Assembly (NCBI GenBank): GCA_029051445.1
Contig: JAIDKP010000375.1
Span: forward strand, 1 to 23,744
Direction: 5' to 3'
From: Muribaculaceae bacterium
GTDB taxonomy: Bacteria; Bacteroidota; Bacteroidia; Bacteroidales; Muribaculaceae
DNA: 23,744 bases
Position numbers and translations under genes: made by a program. Of this stretch, positions 7,451-14,524 are shown piece by piece; the first letter of the stretch is position 1; the number at the start of each line of letters is the position of its first letter. The notes below the pieces were generated by a model. The model did not search any database, had not been told where the DNA came from, and was given only the letters and a program-made list of their open reading frames with translations.

Positions 7451-8659
7451 TTATTCTGTTGCTGTTTTTTTGCCGAAGAAGCGGTCGACGATGAGCGAGA
7501 GAGCGCCGTCGCCGGTGACGTTGCAGGCTGTGCCGAAGCTGTCCATGGCGATGTAGAGGGCGATCATCAGCGCGTTGTCGGCATCTGAGAAACCGAGGAT
7601 CGAGCTGAGCAGACCGAGCGAGGCCATGACCGCGCCTCCCGGCACTCCCGGAGCGGCCACGATCGTGATGGCGAGCATGGCGATGAAATAGGCGTAGGTG
7701 CCGAGGTCATACGGCATACCGTGCATTATCATCAGTGCCAGCGAGCATGCCACGAGCTTGAGCACGCTGCCCGACATATGTATCGTGGCACAGAGCGGCA
7801 CCGTGAATCCGGCCACCGGCTCGCTCACGCCAAGTTTGACCGCCTGCCGGAGCGTGACGGGTATCGTGGCAGCCGACGACTGTGTGCCGAGTGCGGTGAA
7901 GTAGGCCGGCATCATAGTCCAGAGCAGTTTCAGCGGGTTCTTGCCGTGTCGCGAGAACATGGCCGCGATACTGTACTGGAAAACCAGCAGGAAGATGTGG
8001 AGCGCGAAAATCACCACGATTATCTTCACGAATGTCGACAGGATCGTGCCTACCTGGCCGCTGACGGTCATCGACAGGAATATGCCGAAGATATAGAGCG
8101 GCAGCAGCGGCACGATCGCCCTGTTGATCACCTTGACCATGACATCGCGGAAGTCGCTGAGCACGTTGCGCAGCGCTCCCGTGCCACGCGTGAGCGCGGC
8201 CGTTCCGAGTCCGAGCACAAACGATATGACCAGCGCCGAGTTCACGGCCATGAGCGGCGGCATCTCTATTGTGAAGAATGCGGCCGGAGCCTCTGCTCCG
8301 GCTGTCCCTGTCGCGGCGATATACTGCATGGGCTGGATCATCGACGGGAAGAAAGCCACTCCGGTGAAGTAGCTGAGAAATCCGGCGAAAAGTGTGGCCA
8401 CATAAGCCAGAACAGCCGTAAACAGCAGCATCTTGCCTGCGCGAGAACCGATATCGGCGATTGCCGGTGCCACAAATCCGAGAATGATCAGCGGTATGCA
8501 GAACCCGAGAAACTGGCTGAATATCGCGTTGAATGTCGCGAAGCAACGCGAGAGCCAAAGCGGGAAAAACATGCCGCAGCCGATGCCGCAGCCGATAGCG
8601 ATGAAGATACAGACCAGGAGGCCCGGACGCCATCTCTTTTTTTGCGTGGATTGTGTCAT
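7451..8659 (-). CDS. dicarboxylate/amino acid:cation symporter (DAACS family)
   Basis: This 402-residue inner-membrane carrier is related to GltP/SstT-type transporters, which import dicarboxylates or amino acids such as glutamate or serine with Na+ or H+. Supporting motifs are the serine-rich hairpin GTQSSAATIPVTLRQ, the following AGFTVPLCATIHMSG, APGVPGGAVMASLG, and NVTGDGALSLIVDRFFG near the C-terminus. These mark the substrate and cation site of the family. Membrane segments cover nearly the whole length. The start at 8659 (MTQSTQKKRW, a charged N-terminus before the first helix) was preferred. The frame continues upstream to 8731, but those 24 extra residues would overlap the likely promoter and look non-coding. 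Substrate cannot be told from sequence. It is first in the minus-strand series that continues with the rhomboid pair. Confidence 0.9.
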   Translation of the reverse strand: MTQSTQKKRWRPGLLVCIFIAIGCGIGCGMFFPLWLSRCFATFNAIFSQFLGFCIPLIILGFVAPAIADIGSRAGKMLLFTAVLAYVATLFAGFLSYFTGVAFFPSMIQPMQYIAATGTAGAEAPAAFFTIEMPPLMAVNSALVISFVLGLGTAALTRGTGALRNVLSDFRDVMVKVINRAIVPLLPLYIFGIFLSMTVSGQVGTILSTFVKIIVVIFALHIFLLVFQYSIAAMFSRHGKNPLKLLWTMMPAYFTALGTQSSAATIPVTLRQAVKLGVSEPVAGFTVPLCATIHMSGSVLKLVACSLALMIMHGMPYDLGTYAYFIAMLAITIVAAPGVPGGAVMASLGLLSSILGFSDADNALMIALYIAMDSFGTACNVTGDGALSLIVDRFFGKKTATE

Positions 8660-8693
8660 GGTAAGTCGATCGTGCGTTGACAGGGTGAATGTA

Positions 8694-8701
8694 CAAAGAT
8701 A
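8694..8701 (-). promoter_or_regulatory. putative -7 promoter element for the symporter
   Basis: The minus strand reads TATCTTTG, a full match to TAnnTTTG, 34 bases before the symporter ATG at 8659. No TTTG is seen at the usual -33 spacing. Confidence 0.5.
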
Positions 8702-9024
8702 ATGAATTCCCATTAGATTTCCCCATATCACTCATGTAGCGTCCAGGCCTTAGCACCCTCACCGTCCCGAACCCCGTCGAATACGGGAATTAACATTCAG
8801 CCCCACATCGAGCCGCAGGCGATGGTGTGGGGGCAGATGATGGATAACATGCTTGGCCTCGGAGAGGTCAGTTAACCGACGTCTTCGACGGAACATCCTC
8901 CTCCGCTGCTGCTCATATGTTTTATAGCATACCAAATCTATGAATGGTAATTTCAATATGAAATATTGAAATTATTATTTTTGTAAAAAATAGAGTGTAT
9001 TTCTGTACTTGATGTGAAAGACAG
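8702..9024. other. non-coding stretch with hairpins; no convincing gene
   Basis: Together with 8660-8701 and the terminator at 9025-9058 this makes a gap of about 400 bases without a supported gene. The left part (to about 8915) is GC-rich and holds two small stem-loops: CCCGT/ACGGG at 8773-8787, and CCCCACA-TCG paired with CGA-TGTGGGG within 8801-8832. The right part (8920-9020) is AT-rich with a perfect hairpin at 8949-8973. A minus-strand frame (8759-8956, 65 residues, many Arg and His) and a plus-strand frame (8717-8875) are open, but neither has a credible start or a recognisable product. It could be the edge of an inserted segment, a decayed gene, or a dispersed intergenic repeat. Confidence 0.4.
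8949..8973. repeat. perfect AT-rich inverted repeat
   Basis: AATTTCAATA and its exact reverse complement TATTGAAATT flank the 5-base loop TGAAA. On the plus strand it is followed by ATTATTTTTG. That stretch is both T-rich (terminator-like for a plus-strand transcript) and contains TATTTTTG at 8976-8983, a match to the -7 consensus TAnnTTTG. Which of the two roles, if either, is real cannot be told. Confidence 0.45.
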
Positions 9025-9058
9025 AAATTGCGATGAGGAGAAATCCTCATCGCAATTT
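9025..9058 (-). terminator. strong hairpin terminator after the small cysteine-rich gene
   Basis: A perfect 14-bp stem, AAATTGCGATGAGG with its exact complement CCTCATCGCAATTT, encloses a 6-base loop. It begins 10 bases after the stop codon of the minus-strand small gene. The minus strand continues with only moderately T-rich sequence (TTTC, TCTTTC), so it may act as a terminator or as a 3' stabilising stem. Confidence 0.65.
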
Positions 9059-9068
9059 GACTATGTTG

Positions 9069-9407
9069 TCAGAGTTGCTCTTGTGCGTTACTGTCTGTGG
9101 TAATACTTACACCTGAGCCTCCTGAGCCTCCTGAGCCCGATCCACCTCCCGATGAAAATCCGGGGCAAAGTCCGGTGAAGCTTTCTCCATTCTCATCTTT
9201 GCAGAAAACTCCTACGATCTGGTCGTCAGGATTCTTTATGTAGGAGCAACCATCTTCCAACGAACTTCCACATGATGGCATAATTCCGCTTTCCGGGAGG
9301 ACAGGACACGGTGCTGTTATTTGACACTTGATGAGATACTTGGAGTCCCGCGTTCCTTCTCTCTTCATCTCTTCTATAGAGACAGGAGTCAGTGGTGTAG
9401 TGATCAT
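9069..9407 (-). CDS. small cysteine-containing protein with Gly/Ser-rich tail, unknown function
   Basis: No family is recognised. The 112-residue product from ATG 9407 has six cysteines, at residues 28, 34, 46, 54, 69 and 81. A Gly/Ser-rich run follows (SSGGGSGSGGSGGSG, residues 85-99), then a polar end VSITTDSNAQEQL. The first 27 residues (MITTPLTPVSIEEMKREGT ...) are hydrophilic, with no signal peptide or membrane segment. A charged leader followed by a Cys/Gly/Ser-rich region is reminiscent of precursors of secreted or modified peptides. There is no GG cleavage motif, radical SAM maturase or peptide exporter nearby, so that idea is only inference. The frame also opens at TTG 9431, eight codons earlier. 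It is AT-richer than the flanking housekeeping genes, followed at once by a strong hairpin, and divergent from the outer-membrane barrel gene, 45 bases away. Confidence 0.65.
   Translation of the reverse strand: MITTPLTPVSIEEMKREGTRDSKYLIKCQITAPCPVLPESGIMPSCGSSLEDGCSYIKNPDDQIVGVFCKDENGESFTGLCPGFSSGGGSGSGGSGGSGVSITTDSNAQEQL
9114..9140. repeat. 9-base tandem repeat encoding the Gly/Ser run
   Basis: The plus-strand unit TGAGCCTCC occurs twice exactly and a third time in part (TGAGCCCGA). On the minus strand it encodes the GSG/GGS repeats of the small protein, and it could vary in copy number by slippage. Confidence 0.5.
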
Positions 9408-9428
9408 GATATAAGGATTTAAGTAAAA

Positions 9429-9461
9429 CAATAGTAAACCTGTTATGTAAATATGAACAAA
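9429..9461 (-). promoter_or_regulatory. putative promoter of the small cysteine-rich gene
   Basis: The minus strand has TTTG at 9461-9458, then 21 bases, then TACTATTG at 9436-9429. TACTATTG differs from TAnnTTTG at one position. The spacing fits the Bacteroidota -33/-7 layout. It would overlap the start codon region of the divergent barrel gene and leave only a short leader before ATG 9407. Confidence 0.3.
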
Positions 9462-12446
9462 GAGAGTGATGCCTTAGTTCGAGAAGATCGGAGATTTTTT
9501 GTTATCGTACAATTGGTGTTTTTGTTTTTTTGTTTTTTGTTCTCATCTTCGCTTACTATTGCTCAGGATAATTTACGCAAATTCAGTGTCATTGTTCCGA
9601 TCGTAGATAGATTATCGCAGCGTGAACTCATGGGGGGCTTTGACGTGCGCAATCCTTCTGATTCCTCGATTATTGCAATGTCATTGATGTTTGTAAGTGG
9701 GAAGGGTGCGTCGGCAGAGTTCAAGACTGAATTGGGTGAGGTCTTGTTGAAGGTTTACAATAAAGAAGCGGTTGTCGAAGACGGACGTTTGATTGGAATG
9801 AAGGTTGCCGACGATTATGAGCCGGAATGGGTTTTGCTTGATCTTCCGGAAAATGGAGGAGAGATAAGTATTGGTCAGGTCGCGCTTGGTCACCCTAAAA
9901 AGATGAAAAAGACCCTTAGTGAAGTGACTGTGACTGCATCTAAAGTAATGTTTTATCACAAGGGAGACACTCTTGTGTATAATGCCGATGCTTTTGTGTT
10001 GGCCGAAGGGTCGATGCTTGATGCGTTGCTTGAGCAACTGCCGGGTGTGAAACTTGGCAATGATGGGGTTATCACGGTCAATGGAAAGCGAGTCGACAAC
10101 CTGCTGCTTAATGGCAAAGATCTATTCAACGGCAAAAATGAGTTGATGCTTGACAATCTTGCTGCATATACGGTTAAAGATATCGCGGTCTACAACAAGC
10201 GCAGCCGGGCGGCCGAGCTGATGAATGACGATGCGGTAGGGGAAACAAAGCATGTCATGGACGTGAGGTTAAAACGACAATATTCTATTGGATGGATAGT
10301 AAATGCTGAAGCCGGCTACGGTACTCATGACCGATATCTCGGCAAGTTGTTCGGCATGTGGTTCTCTGATAATGTGTCGGCTACGCTATATAGTGGTATC
10401 AATAATCTTTCTGATGCTAATAAACCGGGTAAGCAGGATGGATCATGGAGTCATGAGAATATGGGTGAAGGTGTTATGACCAGACAATATGGTGGGATGA
10501 CATATATTGCTCAGGGGCAAGCCGACCGATGGATAGTACAAGGCGACATTGATGCTTGTCATGTCACATCCGATATTGACAATACTACTGATCGGAGATA
10601 TTATCTCGCCGGAGGTGATGCGTTTGAGAATTTTTGGCAGCGTGGACGCAACAAATCATTACAACTCTCAACTGATCACACTGCCTATATGAAATTCGGG
10701 GATCGCACAGCATTGGAAGTGAAGCCTGAATTCCGATACGAGAAACTTGACCGCAATGATGTATTGACCTCAGTTTCATTGAATCAGGAAGTCGCTGATT
10801 TGAGCCTGGATCTTGTTGAGTGTGTGTATGCGGGTGAAAATGCTTTGCGGCATCATATTATCAACCGTCAGCTTGATACAAGCACGTCGGGACAAAGAGG
10901 TGTGCATGGTAAACTGAAACTTGAGAATACTATCAGAGTCAAGTCTACGGGTACAAAGGGCATGATGACCATTGGAGCTGAGGGGCGTATAAATGACAAG
11001 AGAAACGACGTGATGTCGGAGCAAACTCTCAATTATGGATATGCAGGTCTGCCGACGCATATTATTTCACAGTGTTATAATAGTCTGGAGCGTTCAGATC
11101 TTTTGTCGGCTAAGGTTGAGTATCGCTTTATTACATCATGGAAGAACAAATCTCATTTTCCGGTAGCCTATGAATTCTTGCATAATAAAGAGAAAGGTCA
11201 TAGGTCAGTCTATCGCAGAGAATTTGAGCAGAATGTTGAGACCACTGCGCCTCCTTTGTATGCGAGCAATTTGCCATTTGATGCTGACCTAAGCAATCGT
11301 GAGACACTTGTAGAAAACAACCATAGGATTAAATTTACATGGAGTGCCAATGTAGAAGCGTTCACGCCATCGCAGAAAACGAAGTATTATCTGTTCTTCA
11401 ACACATCTGCTGCTGCAAATGTCGCTGACAGATCCTATGACTACAGAGTGCTCAGCGACGCAGAACCATCGCTATATCACCGCAGATCGGTATTACCTGA
11501 AGTGAGGTTTAATCTTACATTCTTTTATCTTAGAAAAGCTGATAACTGGATGGTGAATGGATGGAAAACCACACTTGATCTTAATCTTCTTGGTATTGCA
11601 GCACCTATGAGCGCAATGGTAGACCGTCCGGTGATTGACCCACTGTATGTGAGGCTCGGCAATCCTGATCTTGTTGATCCGTTGAGGGTCAATGTAAGTC
11701 TTTCATCGTCACGTACTATGCGAAATCAAATTATGCATACCGTGAATTTTGATTATATGGAGCTGATAAACGGTCTTGTTTCAGGCATGAACTATGATAA
11801 AGCCACTGGTGTAAGGACTATAAGGAGTTATAATATTGACGGTAACCGTAATATCAAAGGGGGGTATCAATTGTTTATTCCCATAGGATCGAAACGGCTT
11901 GTTGATGTTACTACGGAAACTGCAGGTATTTATAATCACAGTGTGGACATGAGTGGAACCGGTGCCGTATCCCAACTGTCTTTTAGATCTGTTAATGCAT
12001 TTACTGCATCGGAGAAATTGGCTGTTAATTGGAAAACTGGCCGACATCGTATTTCGGTACATGGAGAATATAATATGAGTGACTATCGAAGTTCCGATTC
12101 AGGTTTTCTCAATTTCTCCGCACGTACAGCTAAATATGGATTAAGTGCGGTCTTGAATTTACCATACGACTTGAGTTTTAGTACCGATATGACTCTATAT
12201 ACCCGTCGCGGATTTGCCGACGCACGGTTGAATACTACTGATGCTGTTTGGAATGCACGGCTTAGTAAATCCTTAATGCATGGTTCTTTGACATTTGCTG
12301 TTGATGCCTACGATATGCTCCGTCAACTTTCAAACATAACCTATACTGTCAATGCTCAGGCACGAACAGAGGTGGTAAGTAACGTAATTCCAAACTACGT
12401 GTTTTTTCATGTGTTATATAAGTTCAACAAACAGCCCTCAAAGTAG
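9453..12446 (+). CDS. outer-membrane Plug/beta-barrel protein (TonB-dependent receptor-like, OMP_b-brl_3 type)
   Basis: This is a 997-residue protein. Residues ~15-38 form a signal peptide (hydrophobic FFVIVQLVFLFFCFLF, then SSSLTIAQ). Residues ~44-150 form a beta-rich domain in the place where relatives carry a carboxypeptidase-regulatory-like Ig domain, but it is poorly recognisable. A Plug-like domain follows at ~155-250, with LSEVTVTASKVMFYHKGDTL, LEQLPGVKLGNDGVITVNGK and LLLNGKDLF. The rest is a long alternating aromatic/polar sequence ending YVFFHVLYKFNKQPSK, as expected for an outer-membrane barrel. These proteins are related to TonB-dependent transporters, but a TonB box is not obvious and there is no SusD partner. 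Ligand unknown. The gene is AT-richer than its neighbours, suggesting acquisition. It is divergent from the small cysteine-rich gene, and the likeliest partner or cargo is that protein (inference). Confidence 0.82.
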   Translation: MNKESDALVREDRRFFVIVQLVFLFFCFLFSSSLTIAQDNLRKFSVIVPIVDRLSQRELMGGFDVRNPSDSSIIAMSLMFVSGKGASAEFKTELGEVLLKVYNKEAVVEDGRLIGMKVADDYEPEWVLLDLPENGGEISIGQVALGHPKKMKKTLSEVTVTASKVMFYHKGDTLVYNADAFVLAEGSMLDALLEQLPGVKLGNDGVITVNGKRVDNLLLNGKDLFNGKNELMLDNLAAYTVKDIAVYNKRSRAAELMNDDAVGETKHVMDVRLKRQYSIGWIVNAEAGYGTHDRYLGKLFGMWFSDNVSATLYSGINNLSDANKPGKQDGSWSHENMGEGVMTRQYGGMTYIAQGQADRWIVQGDIDACHVTSDIDNTTDRRYYLAGGDAFENFWQRGRNKSLQLSTDHTAYMKFGDRTALEVKPEFRYEKLDRNDVLTSVSLNQEVADLSLDLVECVYAGENALRHHIINRQLDTSTSGQRGVHGKLKLENTIRVKSTGTKGMMTIGAEGRINDKRNDVMSEQTLNYGYAGLPTHIISQCYNSLERSDLLSAKVEYRFITSWKNKSHFPVAYEFLHNKEKGHRSVYRREFEQNVETTAPPLYASNLPFDADLSNRETLVENNHRIKFTWSANVEAFTPSQKTKYYLFFNTSAAANVADRSYDYRVLSDAEPSLYHRRSVLPEVRFNLTFFYLRKADNWMVNGWKTTLDLNLLGIAAPMSAMVDRPVIDPLYVRLGNPDLVDPLRVNVSLSSSRTMRNQIMHTVNFDYMELINGLVSGMNYDKATGVRTIRSYNIDGNRNIKGGYQLFIPIGSKRLVDVTTETAGIYNHSVDMSGTGAVSQLSFRSVNAFTASEKLAVNWKTGRHRISVHGEYNMSDYRSSDSGFLNFSARTAKYGLSAVLNLPYDLSFSTDMTLYTRRGFADARLNTTDAVWNARLSKSLMHGSLTFAVDAYDMLRQLSNITYTVNAQARTEVVSNVIPNYVFFHVLYKFNKQPSK

Positions 12447-12461
12447 GCTTGAGATGTTGGA

Positions 12462-13169
12462 TTAGGCAAGGGCGGTCAGGGCGACCGAAGCCACGCTCAC
12501 TTTCACGCCGGGGATGGCGCGGTGTATGTGTCGCGCACACGCAAGCATCGTCGCCCCGGTTGTGATCACGTCGTCGACGAGAAGGATGTGCCTGACGTCG
12601 TTCCAGTCATCGGGATGCGGCAGACAGTAGGTGCGTGAGGCGTTGTCAAGTCGCTCCGAGGCGCTTTTGCGTGTCTGGGTCGTATGGAGGCGTGCGCGCA
12701 GACAATCGTCGGCCCACGGCAGCCCGGTAGCATCAGCTATGCCGCGCGCGATTTCCTCACTTTGGTTGTAGCCGCGCCGTAGCTTTTTGAGGATCGGCAT
12801 CGGCACAGGCACAATAAGATCAATCCCGTCGAAAAAACCGCTCTTGGTCGCTGTCGCTGCAAGCCGGCGGCCGAGGTGGCGGCACATGCCGGGACGGTGA
12901 CCATATTTGGCTGTCTGGATCACGCGTGCGAATGGGCTCTCACGGCGATAGGTCATCAGCGACACAGCGCGGTCGATCTCGGCATCTTTCGCCATGAGGC
13001 GGCGGTGAATCTCGTTGTCGGTCATTGACCGCATGGAGAGCCGTGGTAGCGCGGCATCGCAGTGCAGGCACATATATCGTTCGCCCGATACCAAAGTCCG
13101 GCCGCACACCACGCATTGTGCCGGAAAAAGCACGTCGAGCAGTGTTTCCCGCAGATTCCTGAAAGTCAT
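12462..13169 (-). CDS. comF: ComF family phosphoribosyltransferase-like protein
   Basis: This 235-residue protein matches the ComF family, linked in other bacteria to uptake or handling of transforming DNA. An N-terminal zinc-ribbon has Cys19, Cys22, Cys34 and Cys37. A type I phosphoribosyltransferase fold follows, with VPVP (120-123) and KKLRRGYNQSEEIARGIA (128-145). The PRPP-binding loop VDDVITTGAT is at 198-207. The biochemical role remains unclear for the family. The ATG at 13169 overlaps the recX stop as ATGA. It is last in the valS-DUF1460-prmC-recX-comF series and convergent with the barrel gene (15 bases between stops). Confidence 0.92.
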   Translation of the reverse strand: MTFRNLRETLLDVLFPAQCVVCGRTLVSGERYMCLHCDAALPRLSMRSMTDNEIHRRLMAKDAEIDRAVSLMTYRRESPFARVIQTAKYGHRPGMCRHLGRRLAATATKSGFFDGIDLIVPVPMPILKKLRRGYNQSEEIARGIADATGLPWADDCLRARLHTTQTRKSASERLDNASRTYCLPHPDDWNDVRHILLVDDVITTGATMLACARHIHRAIPGVKVSVASVALTALA

Positions 13170-13669
13170 CGTGTGAGCTCCTCCATCACGCTGCGGTCAC
13201 GCATCATGCGGGCAATCATCTCAGGCTCGAAGCCCCGCGAAGCCGCGTGACGGAAAATTTTTGTGCGCCCCTCGTATGTCGAGACCTCATCGCTCCCCAT
13301 CGACAGGATTTTGCCGCGCAGCGTCTGCATCAGCCCTTGGCGGAAATCATCGGGATCGACCTCGGCCAGGGCAGCCGCTATGTCGTCGGCTGCTATGCGC
13401 TTCTGCATGAGCCCGAGACGTATTTTCCGGCTTCCCCATGCGTTGAACCGCGCCTTGTCGTTGGCGTAGGCCACAGCGAAACGGCGGTCATCGATAAATT
13501 TCTCCTGACGCAGACGCGCCACGATGCGCGACGCATCGGCCTGCCCGATACCCCAGCGCGACAGTTTGGTCAGCATCTCATAGGTGCAATGCTCGGCACT
13601 GACACACATTGTCATGAGCCGCTCAAGGGCCTTATCGGCCGACATGGGTTTCTTTTGTCGCGGAGTCAT
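13166..13669 (-). CDS. recX: RecX family regulatory protein
   Basis: This 167-residue protein resembles RecX, which binds RecA filaments and limits recombinase activity. The N-terminal helix-turn-helix-like repeats include ALERLMTMCVSAEHCTYEML and RIVARLRQEKFIDDRRFAVAYANDKARFNAWG. The latter carries the family signature of (L)-x-x-x-x-F-I/L-D/N-D-x-R-F-A-x-x-Y/F. Later helices (KIRLGLMQKRI, IARMMRD) complete the three-repeat pattern. No recA gene is in the window. It starts at ATG 13669, overlapping the prmC stop, and its own stop overlaps the comF start, so the three genes are probably translationally coupled. Confidence 0.9.
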   Translation of the reverse strand: MTPRQKKPMSADKALERLMTMCVSAEHCTYEMLTKLSRWGIGQADASRIVARLRQEKFIDDRRFAVAYANDKARFNAWGSRKIRLGLMQKRIAADDIAAALAEVDPDDFRQGLMQTLRGKILSMGSDEVSTYEGRTKIFRHAASRGFEPEMIARMMRDRSVMEELTR

Positions 13670-14514
13670 AGGCGGGCTATTGCGAAACGCCGGCGACCGC
13701 AGAAGTCACGTTGTATCTCCACATCGTGAAATCCCGCCTGACCGAGCATCGTTTTCAAATCGTCGGCATAATCAGGATTTATCTCAAAAGCTAAAACACC
13801 CCCGTTTTTTAGCGTTAAAGCGGCGTAGCGGGCAGCGGCGCGGTAAAAGCATAGTGGATTGCCCTCGGGCGCGAATAGTGCGATATGGGGCTCGTAATCG
13901 AGCACACGCCGCTCCATGTCGGCGGCTTCGGCAGGAGCAATGTATGGTGGATTGCTCACGACAATATCCCACGGCCCGCGGGGAAGTGACTCCTCTTTCA
14001 GCATATCGGCTTCTGCAAAGGAAATTTTCACTCCGAGATCCGATGCGTTTCTGCCGGCGATTCTAATGGCATCGGGGCTGATGTCGACAGCTGTGATATT
14101 AGGGAATCTGAGCGACCTGGCAAGCGATATGGCGATTGCTCCCGAACCGGTGCCGAGATCGATGATGTCGAGGTCGGTGCGGTCACCGGCCATGTCGGTG
14201 AGTATATCGACGAGTTGCGACGTTTCGGGGCGGGGTATCAGCACTCCGGGCTCCACGTGCAGTCTCAGGCCGTGAAACCATGCCTCGCCGAGGATGTATT
14301 GTACCGGCTCGCCCTCTGCAAGGCGGGAGGCTGTCTTGTCGAGACGTGACAATGTGGCCGGCATTACTTCCTCGTCGCCACGGGTGACGAGATCGGCCGG
14401 CTGCATGTGTGCGACAGCCTCCATGACGCAGCGTGCTATCGCCGTGGCCTCGCGGTTATCGGTTGTCAGGGCAGCGGCTTGTCGTAGCCTGCGGTAAATC
14501 TCACTGACTGTCAT
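13666..14514 (-). CDS. prmC: peptide chain release factor N5-glutamine methyltransferase
   Basis: This 282-residue protein methylates the glutamine of the GGQ motif in release factors RF1 and RF2, improving translation termination. The N-terminal helical domain includes GEPVQYILGEAWFHGL (68-83), and RPET (95-98) is typical of PrmC. The SAM-binding motif is DLGTGSG (119-125) and the catalytic motif NPPYI (188-192) packs against the glutamine. The start at 14514 (MTVSEIYRRLRQ) was chosen because it gives the usual N-terminus. An ATG ten codons earlier would overlap the upstream gene. It lies 10 bases after the DUF1460 gene and overlaps recX by 4. Confidence 0.95.
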   Translation of the reverse strand: MTVSEIYRRLRQAAALTTDNREATAIARCVMEAVAHMQPADLVTRGDEEVMPATLSRLDKTASRLAEGEPVQYILGEAWFHGLRLHVEPGVLIPRPETSQLVDILTDMAGDRTDLDIIDLGTGSGAIAISLARSLRFPNITAVDISPDAIRIAGRNASDLGVKISFAEADMLKEESLPRGPWDIVVSNPPYIAPAEAADMERRVLDYEPHIALFAPEGNPLCFYRAAARYAALTLKNGGVLAFEINPDYADDLKTMLGQAGFHDVEIQRDFCGRRRFAIARL

Positions 14515-14524
14515 ATGTCGGCTG

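Noticed and set aside
7721..8680. 319-residue plus-strand frame opposite the symporter
   Set aside because: Antisense to a clear transporter; Arg/His/Glu-rich sequence without a fold pattern.
8759..8956. 65-residue minus-strand frame rich in Arg and His
   Set aside because: No recognisable domain, unlikely composition, overlaps hairpins and the AT-rich switch; better explained as non-coding sequence.
9114..9140. Possible CRISPR-like short repeat
   Set aside because: The repeats are contiguous 9-base units without spacers and encode the Gly/Ser run of the small protein.
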